From the NCBI GenBank assembly GCA_958421945.1, contig CATZMZ010000006.1:1-64000 (forward strand): a DNA stretch of 64,000 bases. Direction: 5' to 3'. Source of the DNA: an uncultured Eubacteriales bacterium (GTDB lineage Bacteria > Bacillota > Clostridia > Christensenellales > Borkfalkiaceae). Numbering within the stretch: position 1 is the first letter of the stretch; each line of letters begins with the position of its first letter. Below are positions 41,800-51,497 of this stretch, one piece after another. The notes beneath the pieces are model-generated. The model was given only the letters and a program-made list of their open reading frames with translations. It was not told where the DNA came from and did not search any database. Position numbers and translations under genes: made by a program.

Positions 41800-41844
41800 T
41801 TATTAAATAGAATTTAACAAAAACGTGTTTTAACGGAGAGGGTA

Positions 41845-42150
41845 ATGATAGAAGTTATATCGTCGATATTAGAAGCGGAAAGGCGTGCGCAGGAGATAAT
41901 AGATTCGGCAACGGTTGAGGCGAAGAAAACGCGCGCGGACGGCGAGGCGTATGCGGATAAGATTGTTTCCGACGCCATCGCTTTGATGAACGTTAAAAGA
42001 AAAAGCGCGGCTGTTTCCGCAAACAAAGATGCGGAAACGGTTTTTTGCGAAATTGTTTCTGACGGCGATAAAGCGTCAAAAGAAAAGATTAACGCTGCGT
42101 ATTCCAAAAAAGAACGCGCCGAAAAATTCGTTATCGATAAAATATTATAA
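41845..42150 (+). CDS. ntpF: V-type ATPase peripheral-stalk subunit (NtpF/G-H type)
   Basis: 101 residues, almost entirely a charged alpha-helix with the start IEVISSILEAERRAQEIIDSA typical of V/A-ATPase stalk subunit F/G/H. It would pair with subunit E as a peripheral stalk. It is the first gene of the nine-gene operon, as in E. hirae, and is preceded by GGAGAGGG. Low-complexity helices make distant annotation uncertain, but the position is decisive. Confidence 0.8.
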   Translation: MIEVISSILEAERRAQEIIDSATVEAKKTRADGEAYADKIVSDAIALMNVKRKSAAVSANKDAETVFCEIVSDGDKASKEKINAAYSKKERAEKFVIDKIL

Positions 42151-42168
42151 GGGAACGGAGCGGGGCTG

Positions 42169-44187
42169 ATGGCTATTGCGCTTATGTCGAAAATGAAGCT
42201 CGTGGGGTTAAGAGCCTGCGAGGACGAAATACTTAACGCTTTGCAAAAAACGGAGTGTGTGGAGCTTTCCGAGCCGGAAACGGTTGCGGATACTTTTACC
42301 GTTACCGATTCGGAGCAGTTAAGCGAGCTTAATAACGATTACGGCAGGCTGTTAAAGGCGATTGAGTTTTACGAGGAACAGTACGAAGAAATTAAGACGC
42401 GCGGCGGTTCGGGCGAAAACTCTTATCATAAAAATTTTCCCGTCAGCTACGAAGAGTTTATTAACGTAACGAAGGATAGGGCAAAGATTTTTGAAACCGT
42501 CGCGAACGCCGAAAAACATAAAAAAAGGTTATCGGAAATAAAGTCGGAGACGGTGAAACTTTCAAACGTTAAAAATCAGCTTTTGCCTTACACAGGCATA
42601 AACTGCGCGTTTTCCGATTTTAAGGATACGGCGAAAACCAACGTTTATTTCGGGACGATAAAAAGAGACGGCGCGGAAGTTTTGGCGAAATTTGCCGAGG
42701 AAAACGATGAAATTTCCTTTACTTTGTTAAGCGACAGTGGAAGCGACTGCGTGATTTGCGTTGTCGCGCTTAAAAGTTTTAATAAGGAACTTTTGTCTAA
42801 AACGCTTAACGAGCAAGGCTTCGTTAAATGTCCTTTCACCGAGAATAAGACCGCAAAAGAATATTTTTGCGATATCGACGAAAGGTTGTCCGCGCTTGAA
42901 ACGGAAAAGAACGCGGTTTCGGAAGCCGCTTGCGCCGACGGAGAGGCGTTAAAAGGCTTAAAGCTCCTCTGCGACCGTTATAAATTCGAGATAGAGAAAA
43001 GTTTGGACGCGGAAAAATTCAGACGTACCGATAACGCGTTTATGCTTGAAGGTTTCGTGCCGAAAGGCAAAGAAGAAGACGTGAAACGCGCGCTATCCGA
43101 CGTGTCGGACGCTATTTTTACCGAGTTTTCCGAGCCTTGCGAAACGGACGTTCCGCCGACGCTTACCGTTAATAACGCGGCTGTCAGACAAGCGGAATTT
43201 ATAACCGATATGTATTCCGTCCCCGATTATAAAGAGGTTGACCCTAATAGATCTGTGTTTTTCTTTTTTATGGTTTTTATGGGGCTTATAATGGCTGACG
43301 TCGGCTACGGGCTCGTTATGATTATGCTCGGGACGATTCTTTCCGTAAAAACGCTTAAAAACGGCGGTTCGCCGAGACTTTGGAATATTATAGCAATCGG
43401 CGGCGTATTTACCGTTATTTTCGGAATACTTTTCAACTCGTTTTTCGGGTTTTCCATTTACCCGGGGCAGTCGATTTTACCGAGTCCCGTTCCCGACGGA
43501 AGCGGTACGGACGGGCTGATGCTCGTGTTGCTCGGTTGTCTTGCCTTGGGAATACTTCACATTGCCGTAGGGTATTTTCTTAAAGCCGTAAACTGCTTTA
43601 AAAATAAGGACGTTGCGGGCGGTATTTTCGACGGTCTTGTATGGGTTTTATTTTTCGTAGGGCTTGTTTTCGCCGCGTTTAACTTTATTCTTAAATACCT
43701 TTTAAGCGAAAAAGGCTTTAACGAAATAAACCCCGAAATCAGAGAGTTTTTCGACGTGATGACCGTCCCGGGGATAATAATCGTTGCCGCGACCGTTCTG
43801 CTTGCTGCGCTTACTGCGGGAAGAAAAGAAAGAGGTTTCGGAAAATTCAGCAAGGGCTTTGGCGCGGTTTACGGATTGATTAACATAATGAGCGATATTC
43901 TTTCTTACGCAAGGCTCTTCGGTTTGTTGCTGTCGGGTATGATTATCGCGTCGACTTTTAACGATATAGGCGGAAAGCTTATTGCGGGCGGAGGTATAGG
44001 CTACGCGGCAGGTCCGCTCGTAATGATTGCAGGTCACGCTTTCAATCTTGCGATGGGTGTGCTGGGCGCGTATATTCACGACAGCAGATTGCAATATATA
44101 GAGTTCTTTTCTAAATTTTACACGGGCGAGGGCAGGAAATTTACTCCTATCGGTTCGGAAACTCAATACGTTTATATAACGAAATAA
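42169..44187 (+). CDS. ntpI: V-type ATPase membrane subunit I (a-subunit)
   Basis: 672 residues. The cytoplasmic N-terminal half (about 1-360) forms long helices that bind the peripheral stalks. The C-terminal half has about seven to eight membrane helices, starting with RSVFFFFMVFMGLIMADVGYGL (about 360). The half-channel arginine lies in the conserved ILSYARLFGLLLSGM (about 582). ATG 42169 has CGGAG at a proper distance. It moves ions across the membrane with the K ring. Confidence 0.93.
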   Translation: MAIALMSKMKLVGLRACEDEILNALQKTECVELSEPETVADTFTVTDSEQLSELNNDYGRLLKAIEFYEEQYEEIKTRGGSGENSYHKNFPVSYEEFINVTKDRAKIFETVANAEKHKKRLSEIKSETVKLSNVKNQLLPYTGINCAFSDFKDTAKTNVYFGTIKRDGAEVLAKFAEENDEISFTLLSDSGSDCVICVVALKSFNKELLSKTLNEQGFVKCPFTENKTAKEYFCDIDERLSALETEKNAVSEAACADGEALKGLKLLCDRYKFEIEKSLDAEKFRRTDNAFMLEGFVPKGKEEDVKRALSDVSDAIFTEFSEPCETDVPPTLTVNNAAVRQAEFITDMYSVPDYKEVDPNRSVFFFFMVFMGLIMADVGYGLVMIMLGTILSVKTLKNGGSPRLWNIIAIGGVFTVIFGILFNSFFGFSIYPGQSILPSPVPDGSGTDGLMLVLLGCLALGILHIAVGYFLKAVNCFKNKDVAGGIFDGLVWVLFFVGLVFAAFNFILKYLLSEKGFNEINPEIREFFDVMTVPGIIIVAATVLLAALTAGRKERGFGKFSKGFGAVYGLINIMSDILSYARLFGLLLSGMIIASTFNDIGGKLIAGGGIGYAAGPLVMIAGHAFNLAMGVLGAYIHDSRLQYIEFFSKFYTGEGRKFTPIGSETQYVYITK

Positions 44188-44241
44188 TAAACGGTACGTT
44201 GTATAACGAAACAATAATATAGTCAAAACGGAGGATTTATT

Positions 44242-44685
44242 ATGACTGGTGAAGCTATGGCGATTTTAGGACTTGCGTTATGCGCGGGTTTGTGCGGTTG
44301 CGGCTCTGCTATCGGACTTTATTACACGGGTTCGGCAGCGGCGGGCGTTCTTGCGGAAGACCCCAAAAAGTTCAGCAAAGTGCTTATTTTGGTCGTATTA
44401 CCCGCGACGCAGGGTATTTACGGGTTCGTACTTGCGATAATCGGTATGGGCAACGTAACGGCGGCTATGGAAGCTATTGCCGGCGCGAAGGTGTTTGCTG
44501 CGGCGATGCCGCTTGCGATAACGGGGCTTGTTTCGGGAATATTGCAAGGCAAAACCGCTGTCGGCGGAATTTACGCCATTGCTAAAAACGAAAAGCTTTC
44601 GGGCAAACTGATACTTTTCCCCGCGATGGTCGAAACCTACGCCATCTTGGGATTAGTCGTTTCCATTTTACTTTTGTCGCTTTAA
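44242..44685 (+). CDS. ntpK: V-type ATPase rotor-ring subunit K, Na+ type
   Basis: 147 residues forming four membrane helices (a duplicated hairpin). The ion-binding residues defined in E. hirae NtpK are all present: L53, T56 and Q57 in LPATQGIYG, Q102 in GILQGK, and E131 in MVETYAILG. Only the second hairpin carries the acidic residue, as in V-type rings. This pattern points to sodium rather than proton coupling. GGAGG precedes the ATG. Confidence 0.93.
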   Translation: MTGEAMAILGLALCAGLCGCGSAIGLYYTGSAAAGVLAEDPKKFSKVLILVVLPATQGIYGFVLAIIGMGNVTAAMEAIAGAKVFAAAMPLAITGLVSGILQGKTAVGGIYAIAKNEKLSGKLILFPAMVETYAILGLVVSILLLSL

Positions 44686-44709
44686 TCGCGGACGAAAAAG
44701 GGGATAGTT

Positions 44710-45285
44710 ATGGACGGTAAGGAAGCCATAATAAACAGAATAATCAGCGAAGCGGAGGAAAAGGCGGACGGCATAAAAAAGGATGCCGAACTTTACGCCG
44801 ACGAAAAGAAACGTCAGGCGGAGTCGTGGGTTAAAAGCTATAACGAAGCGCAAACGGAAGGTATAAGAAAAAGCTCTCGCGAAACGATTGACAGACGTAA
44901 AATAGTTGCGGAATTAGAGGTTAAAAAGAACGACCTTAAAGACCGCCGCGAGCTTATCGATAAAGTTTTCGACGACGTTTATAAAAAGCTTTGTGCGCTT
45001 GATAAAAAAACTTATCTTGCGCTTGTTGAAAAGCTTATCGAAGAATACGCCGAGGAAGGCGACGCGGTGATTATTTCCAACGACGGCGTTCTGGGTTCTG
45101 ACGACGTGCGGTCGCTTAAAACGTTTTCCGACAAAAAATTAAAGCTCTCCGACAAATCGGGGGATTTTAAAGGCGGCGTTAAATTAACGGGTAAATTTTG
45201 CGATAAAGACGTTTCTTTTCGCTCGCTCGTCGCCGACCTGAAAGAGAAATACGTTACCGACGTTTCCAAAATTCTTTTTAATTAA
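44710..45285 (+). CDS. ntpE: V-type ATPase subunit E
   Basis: 191 residues: an N-terminal charged helix (about 5-95) and a C-terminal alpha/beta domain (about 100-190, with EYAEEGDAVIISNDG and the late FKGGVKL). Subunit E builds the peripheral stalk that holds the A3B3 head against rotation. It lies 24 bp after ntpK. Confidence 0.85.
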   Translation: MDGKEAIINRIISEAEEKADGIKKDAELYADEKKRQAESWVKSYNEAQTEGIRKSSRETIDRRKIVAELEVKKNDLKDRRELIDKVFDDVYKKLCALDKKTYLALVEKLIEEYAEEGDAVIISNDGVLGSDDVRSLKTFSDKKLKLSDKSGDFKGGVKLTGKFCDKDVSFRSLVADLKEKYVTDVSKILFN

Positions 45286-45321
45286 AAGTATAGGAAATAT
45301 CTGACTTTTTTAAGGGTGATT

Positions 45322-46299
45322 ATGTCTAACGTAATATATGCCGGAGCAAGGGCGAAATCGCTTTATAAGGGGCTTCTCGGCGCGGAAAGAATAAAAGCTA
45401 TGACGGAATCGGTAAATGCCGAAGCCGCTTTGGGGATATTGTCCGAAGCGGGCTTTATAAGCGCGTCTTTCGACGGGGCGACCGATTACGAAAGTATTTT
45501 ATCTGCCGCAAAAACGGAGCTTTTCGATTTTATCAGGGAAGCTTGCCCGTCGGAGGCGTTAAAGAAATATCTGCTTTATAAAAACGATTTTCATAATGCC
45601 GAGGCGTTTATCAAGGCAAAGTTTCTCAAACTTGACGGCGGCGAGCTTGCTTGCGAAAGCGGGACGCTTTCCGCAAGCGTCTTAAAGGAGCGCATTTTCG
45701 TCGACGATTACCGTTCTTTTCCCAAGGCTATGGCGCAGGCGTTGTCACAGTGTGACGAAGCGTTCGTTTCGGGGACTGCCACGGGCGTTGCGATTAACGG
45801 GCTTATGGAGAAGGCGTATTTTTCAGCGCTGTTCGAAGCGTGCAAAAAGGACAAGCTTTTAACCAAGCTTTGCCGTTATAAGGCGGACGCGGCGAACGTA
45901 AAAATCGCAATTCGTTCGAGAGATTATAAATACGCGGAAAAGCAGTTCGTAAAAGGCGGCGAGTTAGGCGACGCCGAGCTTCGCGCTTTGTGCGAAGAAA
46001 CGCCCGATACGATAAAAGAGAAATTCAAGTTCAGCTACGTCGGCAAGGAGATTGCCGCAGCGGCAGACGCGCTCGAAAAAAACGCGTCTCTTTCGGAATT
46101 CGAAAAGCTGACAGACGATTATCCGCTTAAACTTTTGCTGATAAACAAATATTCTACGGAAGGGTATTATCCGTTTATTATTTATTGTTTATATAAGCTT
46201 GCCGACATCGCGAACGTTCGAATTATTCTTTCGGGCTTATATAACGGCGAAAGCAGGCAGGATATTGAAAACAGATTGAGGTTATATTATGAAGGGTAA
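45322..46299 (+). CDS. ntpC: V-type ATPase subunit C
   Basis: 325 residues, mostly alpha-helical, the socket that joins the central stalk to the K ring. Late blocks RYKADAANVKIAIRSRDY (about 190) and LADIANVRIILSGLYNGE (about 292) are typical of V/A subunit C. I choose ATG 45322 (MSNVIYAGAR, with AAGGGTGA upstream) over a GTG at 45316. It overlaps the start of ntpG by 11 bp. Confidence 0.9.
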   Translation: MSNVIYAGARAKSLYKGLLGAERIKAMTESVNAEAALGILSEAGFISASFDGATDYESILSAAKTELFDFIREACPSEALKKYLLYKNDFHNAEAFIKAKFLKLDGGELACESGTLSASVLKERIFVDDYRSFPKAMAQALSQCDEAFVSGTATGVAINGLMEKAYFSALFEACKKDKLLTKLCRYKADAANVKIAIRSRDYKYAEKQFVKGGELGDAELRALCEETPDTIKEKFKFSYVGKEIAAAADALEKNASLSEFEKLTDDYPLKLLLINKYSTEGYYPFIIYCLYKLADIANVRIILSGLYNGESRQDIENRLRLYYEG

Positions 46300-46648
46300 A
46301 ATGGCGATTATCGGCGACGGGGACAGCGTACTTGCGTTTTCAGCCGTCGGAATTGACGCTTATCCGGTTAAGTCTGAGGAAGGCGCAGACAAAACGATAA
46401 AAGAGCTTGCTTCAAAGTATAAAATTATTTTTGTTACGGAAAAAGTTGCAAAGCAAAACGAAAAACGCATTGCCGAATACGCGAACGTTCCATATCCGAT
46501 AATATTACCCGTTCCGTCCGGGACGAAAGGCGGCGAGCAGTTCGGCATGCAAGGAATTTATAACGCGATGGAAAAGGCTCTCGGTATAAACATTTTCGCG
46601 CAGGAAGACGCTCAAAGCACAAATAAAAACGACGAAAAAGAGAACTGA
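46289..46648 (+). CDS. ntpG: V-type ATPase subunit F (NtpG)
   Basis: 119 residues. A small Rossmann-like domain starts with MAIIGDGDSVLAFSAVGID, the signature of V/A-ATPase subunit F, which sits on subunit D in the central stalk. The last 20 residues are a charged tail. The reading frame starts at ATG 46289, overlapping ntpC, though ATG 46301 is also possible. Confidence 0.9.
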   Translation: MKGKMAIIGDGDSVLAFSAVGIDAYPVKSEEGADKTIKELASKYKIIFVTEKVAKQNEKRIAEYANVPYPIILPVPSGTKGGEQFGMQGIYNAMEKALGINIFAQEDAQSTNKNDEKEN

Positions 46649-46677
46649 CAAGTTAAGACGTTAAAGGTGGTGGATAT

Positions 46678-48441
46678 ATGCAGGGCAGAATAATTAAGGT
46701 GTCCGGACCGCTTATTATAGCGGAAAATATGGCTGATTGCAATTTGTTCGACGTCGTGCGCGTCGGCGAAAATAATCTTATAGGCGAAATAATCGAACTT
46801 CGAGGCGATAAAGCCTCCGTTCAGGTGTACGAAGAAACGGGCGGACTTTGCGTGGGCGATAAGGTCGAGTCAACGGGCGCGCCGCTTTCCGCGGAGCTTG
46901 GTCCGGGACTTATCGAAAGTATTTTCGACGGAATTCAAAGACCGCTCGATAAAGTTTATTTTAAATACGGCGACAGAATCGGCAGGGGAATTCGCGTCGA
47001 TTCAATCGACCACGAAAAAAAGTGGAATTTCGACGCAACCGCCAAGGAAGGGGATTTCGTTTCCGCCGGGGACGTAATCGGCGAGGTAAAGGAAACGAGT
47101 ATTATCACGCATAAAATTATGATTCCGTTCGGCGTTGCCGGCAAAATCGTTTCGATAAAGTCCGGTTCGTTTAACGTAACCGAGGAGGTTGCGATTGTCG
47201 CAACCGAGAACGGGAACGTTTCGATAACGATGCTTCAAAAATGGCCCGTCCGTCGCGGCAGACCGTATAAATCCAAAATTAACCCGTATATGCCTATGGT
47301 AACGGGTCAAAGAGTTATCGATACGCTTTTCCCGATAGCGAAAGGCGGCGTTGCGGCAGTACCCGGTCCGTTCGGCAGCGGTAAAACGGTCGTTCAGCAT
47401 CAGCTTGCAAAGTGGGCGGACGCGGATATGATTGTTTACGTCGGTTGCGGCGAACGCGGAAACGAAATGACGGACGTTTTAAACGAGTTTCCGAGCCTGA
47501 AAGACCCGAAAACGGGCGAGCCGCTTATGAAACGAACCGTTCTTATCGCAAACACGTCCGATATGCCCGTTGCCGCCCGTGAAGCTTCTATTTATACGGG
47601 GATTACCATTGCGGAATATTTCAGGGACATGGGCTATAACGTCGCCATTATGGCGGATTCGACTTCGCGCTGGGCGGAAGCTTTAAGAGAAATGAGTGGC
47701 AGACTCGAAGAAATGCCCGGCGAGGAAGGTTATCCCGCTTACCTTTCGTCAAGGCTTGCCGAGTTTTACGAGCGCGCGGGTATGGTCAACGCGTTGTGTT
47801 CGGGCGAGAGGGTCGGCTCGGTAACGGCAATCGGCGCGGTTTCGCCGCAGGGCGGGGATTTGTCCGAACCCGTTTCGCAAGCAACGTTAAGAATAGTAAA
47901 GGTGTTCTGGGGGTTATCCTCCGCACTTGCATATAAAAGACACTTCCCGGCAATCGACTGGCTGATTAGTTATTCGCTTTATGCGGATAAGCTTTCTTCG
48001 TGGTACGACGGCAACGTCAGCGCGGACTTTACCAAAATGCGCGCGTTTGCGGCTTCGATTTTGCAGGAGGAAGCTTCGCTCGAAGAAATAGTCCGACTCG
48101 TCGGTGTGGACGCGTTGTCGTATAAGGACAGGCTTACGATGGAAACGGCAAAGTCCATAAGAGAAGATTATCTGCACCAGAACGCGTTTCACGAGGTCGA
48201 TACTTACACTTCGCTCGATAAACAGTATAAAATATTAAAGCTTATTTACGATTTCCATAAAACCGCAAACGAGGCGTTGAATGCGGGCGCGGATTTTAAG
48301 GCTATTTCCGAATTGCCCGTCAGGGAAAAAATAGGCAGAGCAAAATACGTCCCTGAGGACGAAACGGAAAAGCTGGATATCACCGACGGTGAAATTATAA
48401 CTCAATTAAAAGCTTTATGCGGCGGGGTAGAAAATGTATAA
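46678..48441 (+). CDS. ntpA: V-type ATPase catalytic subunit A
   Basis: 587 residues. Walker A GPFGSGKTVVQH (about 229), the catalytic glutamate in GCGERGNEM (about 256), Walker B region VAIMADSTSRWAEALRE (about 322), and the A-subunit insertion around residues 110-185. It hydrolyses ATP in the A3B3 head. AAAGGTGGT precedes the ATG. It overlaps ntpB by 8 bp. Confidence 0.97.
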   Translation: MQGRIIKVSGPLIIAENMADCNLFDVVRVGENNLIGEIIELRGDKASVQVYEETGGLCVGDKVESTGAPLSAELGPGLIESIFDGIQRPLDKVYFKYGDRIGRGIRVDSIDHEKKWNFDATAKEGDFVSAGDVIGEVKETSIITHKIMIPFGVAGKIVSIKSGSFNVTEEVAIVATENGNVSITMLQKWPVRRGRPYKSKINPYMPMVTGQRVIDTLFPIAKGGVAAVPGPFGSGKTVVQHQLAKWADADMIVYVGCGERGNEMTDVLNEFPSLKDPKTGEPLMKRTVLIANTSDMPVAAREASIYTGITIAEYFRDMGYNVAIMADSTSRWAEALREMSGRLEEMPGEEGYPAYLSSRLAEFYERAGMVNALCSGERVGSVTAIGAVSPQGGDLSEPVSQATLRIVKVFWGLSSALAYKRHFPAIDWLISYSLYADKLSSWYDGNVSADFTKMRAFAASILQEEASLEEIVRLVGVDALSYKDRLTMETAKSIREDYLHQNAFHEVDTYTSLDKQYKILKLIYDFHKTANEALNAGADFKAISELPVREKIGRAKYVPEDETEKLDITDGEIITQLKALCGGVENV

Positions 48442-49810
48442 GGAATATAAAACCATAAAAGAAGTCGTCGGACCGATAATGCTTGTCGAGGGCGTTGAAG
48501 GCGCAAAATACGACGAGCTTGTGGAAATCGTCTGCAAAAACGGCGAGATAAGGCACGGCAAAGTTTTGGAAATCGCGAACGACAAAGCCGTCGTTCAGCT
48601 TTTTGAAAGCGCGCAGGGCTTGCAAATTTCCACGAGCAAGGTTAAATTCACGGGGCACGGGCAAAGACTTGCCGTGTCGGAAGAAATGCTCGGGAGAGTT
48701 TTTGACGGTATGGGCGAACCGCGCGACGGCGGCGTTCCCGTTATTCCCGAAAAATATATGGATATTAACGGCGAACCGATAAATCCCGCCGCAAGAGATT
48801 ACCCGAACGAGTTTATTCAAACGGGAATTTCCGCAATCGACGGGTTAAACACGTTGGTAAGGGGGCAGAAGCTGCCCGTATTCAGCATGTCGGGTTTGCC
48901 GCACGCGGAACTTGCCGCGCAGATAGCAAGACAGGCAAAAGTTCTTAATTCTACCGAAAAATTCGCCGTCGTTTTCGCGGCGGTGGGCATTACCTACGAG
49001 GAAATGGAATATTTCGTGGAAGATTTTCGTAAAACGGGTGCGTTGGAAAGAACGGTTATGTTTACTAACCTTGCGAACGACCCCGCCATCGAGCGTATCG
49101 CCACGCCGAGAATGGCTCTCACCGCAGCGGAATATCTCGCTTACGATTTGGGAATGCACGTTTTGGTTATAATGACGGACATTACTAATTATTGCGAAGC
49201 GTTGAGAGAGGTTTCCGCAGCGAGAAAGGAAGTCCCCGGCAGGCGCGGTTATCCCGGTTATCTTTACACCAACCTTGCGACGCTTTACGAGCGTGCGGGC
49301 AGAATTAAGGGCAAAAAAGGTTCGATAACGCAGATTCCCGTTTTGACGATGCCCGAGGACGATAAAACGCACCCGATTCCCGATTTGACCGGATACATTA
49401 CCGAGGGACAGATTATTTTATCGAGAGATTTGTATAAAAAAGGCGTAAATCCGCCCATTGACGTTTTGCCGTCTTTGTCAAGGCTTAAAGATAAAGGAAT
49501 CGGCGAAGGCAAAACGCGAGAGGACCACGCCGACACGATGAATCAGCTGTTCTCCGCTTACGCAAGGGGCAAGGAAGCGAAAGAGCTTTCCGCCATTCTC
49601 GGCGACGCCGCGCTTTCGGATACCGATAAGCTTTACGCGGAATTCGCCGCCGAATTCGAGAAAAAATACGTAAATCAGGGTTTTAACGCGAACAGGTCGA
49701 TAGAAGAAACGCTCGACACGGGTTGGGAATTGCTGAAAATTCTGCCCGTAACCGAGTTAAAGAGAATTAAAGAAAAATATATAGAAAAATATCTTAACAA
49801 AACGGAGTAA
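48434..49810 (+). CDS. ntpB: V-type ATPase subunit B
   Basis: 458 residues. The non-catalytic partner in the A3B3 head: no P-loop (GLPHAELAAQIARQA is in its place near residue 155), but the conserved VIMTDITNYCEALREVSAARKE stretch (about 240) and RRGYPGYLYTNL are intact. Translationally coupled to ntpA by overlap. Confidence 0.97.
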   Translation: MYKEYKTIKEVVGPIMLVEGVEGAKYDELVEIVCKNGEIRHGKVLEIANDKAVVQLFESAQGLQISTSKVKFTGHGQRLAVSEEMLGRVFDGMGEPRDGGVPVIPEKYMDINGEPINPAARDYPNEFIQTGISAIDGLNTLVRGQKLPVFSMSGLPHAELAAQIARQAKVLNSTEKFAVVFAAVGITYEEMEYFVEDFRKTGALERTVMFTNLANDPAIERIATPRMALTAAEYLAYDLGMHVLVIMTDITNYCEALREVSAARKEVPGRRGYPGYLYTNLATLYERAGRIKGKKGSITQIPVLTMPEDDKTHPIPDLTGYITEGQIILSRDLYKKGVNPPIDVLPSLSRLKDKGIGEGKTREDHADTMNQLFSAYARGKEAKELSAILGDAALSDTDKLYAEFAAEFEKKYVNQGFNANRSIEETLDTGWELLKILPVTELKRIKEKYIEKYLNKTE

Positions 49811-49815
49811 CGGGT

Positions 49816-50448
49816 TTGGCAAGGATAAACGTTAATCCCACGCGAATGGAGCTGAACAAGCTTAAAGCGCGGCTTAAAACCGCATCGCGGGGGCATAAGC
49901 TGTTAAAAGACAAAACCGACGAAATGATAAGGCGGTTTTCCGAAATAATAAGGGAAAACAAACGACTGCGCGAGTCTGTGGAAAAGGAAATTTCCGACGC
50001 GTTGTCGCAGTTTTCCGTTGCGCGGGCGTTTATGAGTAAGGCTGACGCGCTGCTGGCTTTTTCGATGCCGTCCGTTTCGGTCGAGCTGGACTGTTCGACC
50101 GAAAACGTTATGAGCGTAACCGTTCCGAAGCTCGATCTGGACGAAAACCGCTCCGCCGAAAAATTCCCTTATGCTTTCACCGAAATAACGAGCGAAGCCG
50201 ATAAATCGGTTGAGCTTATGGGTCGGACGCTCGTTAAGCTGGTTAAGCTTGCGGAGGTGGAAAAGACGGCTATGATGCTTGCCGACGAAATCGAAAAAAG
50301 CAAGCGCAGGGTAAACGCGTTGGAATATATTATGATTCCCGATATAAAGGAAACGATAAAATATATTACGATGAAGCTCGAGGAAAACGAGAGGGGCAGC
50401 AGGACGCGTTTAATGAAGGTTAAAACGATGATTTCTGAAAGGAGTTAA
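49816..50448 (+). CDS. ntpD: V-type ATPase subunit D
   Basis: 210 residues, a long antiparallel coiled coil forming the central rotor shaft. The N terminus INVNPTRMELNKLKARLKTA and the C-terminal RVNALEYIMIPDIKETIKYI are diagnostic. The start is TTG at 49816 with GGAG upstream; no ATG fits. The operon lacks the ntpH and ntpJ genes that follow ntpD in E. hirae; a kinase gene comes next. Confidence 0.93.
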   Translation: MARINVNPTRMELNKLKARLKTASRGHKLLKDKTDEMIRRFSEIIRENKRLRESVEKEISDALSQFSVARAFMSKADALLAFSMPSVSVELDCSTENVMSVTVPKLDLDENRSAEKFPYAFTEITSEADKSVELMGRTLVKLVKLAEVEKTAMMLADEIEKSKRRVNALEYIMIPDIKETIKYITMKLEENERGSRTRLMKVKTMISERS

Positions 50449-50452
50449 AATT

Positions 50453-51397
50453 ATGTATGCAATAGGCGTCGATATCGGGGGAATGAGCGTTAAAATCGGC
50501 ATAGTGGACGGAAACGGAAAAATACTTTACAAAAATCGCCGCGCGACGGCGGATACCGCTGAAAAACTCGTTGAAATCGCTGCGGAGCAGATTAACGAAA
50601 TTCTCGCGGAAAACAACGTTACCGTTAAGGATATTAAGGGTATAGGCATAGGCTGCCCCGGTATAATAGATTCTAAAAAGGGCGTTGTTAAAGCTGCGTG
50701 CAATTTGCCTTTTACCGAATTTAACATCGTTAAGGAAATGAATAAATATTTCGATACGCGCGTTAAGGTTTCTAACGACGCGAACGTTGCCGCACTCGGG
50801 GAAACGTTTTTCGGCTGTGCGAGCAAATATGTTAATTCGGTTATGTTTACGCTAGGCACGGGCGTGGGCGGCGGAATCGTTATCGACCGTAAAATTTATG
50901 CGGGCGGCAACTCGATGGGCGCGGAATTAGGTCACGTTACGCTCGTAAACGGGGGCGTTCCGTGTAACTGCGGGAGAGACGGCTGTATAGAAGCCTATTG
51001 CTCTGCCACCGCTTTAATAAGGCAAACAAAAGCCAAAATGAACGAAAGAAAAGACAGCGCGATGTGGAAATTCGTGGACGGCGATATTGAAAAAACGGAC
51101 GGCAGAACGGCTTTCGAGTGTGCCAAACAAGGTGACGAAGCCGCATGCGAAGTCGTCGATAATTACGTTGAATATTTATCCAACGCCATAATGAGTATGC
51201 TTAATATTTTTAGACCGGAGGCGTTCATTCTGGGCGGAGGAATCAGCGCGCAGGGCAAATATCTTACCGATAAAATCGCCGATTATTGCGCCAGATATAA
51301 ATACGGCTATGAAGGCACGCCCGTTCCGGAAATTTTGACCGCCACGCTCGGTAACGACGCGGGTATTATCGGCGCTGCCGCGCTTATTTATGCATAA
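50453..51397 (+). CDS. glk: ROK-family glucokinase
   Basis: 314-residue ROK sugar kinase. It has the ATP phosphate motif DIGGMSVKIGI at the N terminus, the catalytic Asp in SNDANVAALGE (about 105), and the ROK zinc motif CNCGRDGCIEAYCS (about 180) with GHVT just before it. It most likely phosphorylates glucose, although N-acetylmannosamine or other hexose kinases share these motifs. AAAGGAG precedes the ATG only 4 bp after ntpD, so it is probably read with the ATPase operon. Confidence 0.87.
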   Translation: MYAIGVDIGGMSVKIGIVDGNGKILYKNRRATADTAEKLVEIAAEQINEILAENNVTVKDIKGIGIGCPGIIDSKKGVVKAACNLPFTEFNIVKEMNKYFDTRVKVSNDANVAALGETFFGCASKYVNSVMFTLGTGVGGGIVIDRKIYAGGNSMGAELGHVTLVNGGVPCNCGRDGCIEAYCSATALIRQTKAKMNERKDSAMWKFVDGDIEKTDGRTAFECAKQGDEAACEVVDNYVEYLSNAIMSMLNIFRPEAFILGGGISAQGKYLTDKIADYCARYKYGYEGTPVPEILTATLGNDAGIIGAAALIYA

Positions 51398-51497
51398 AGA
51401 AAACCTTTTATACATATTTAAGTTTTATTTTTTAGCGTTAATAATTTTTGTTTTTAACCTTTTCGGGTGTTGATTTTTTCAAAAGCGGATAGTTTTT

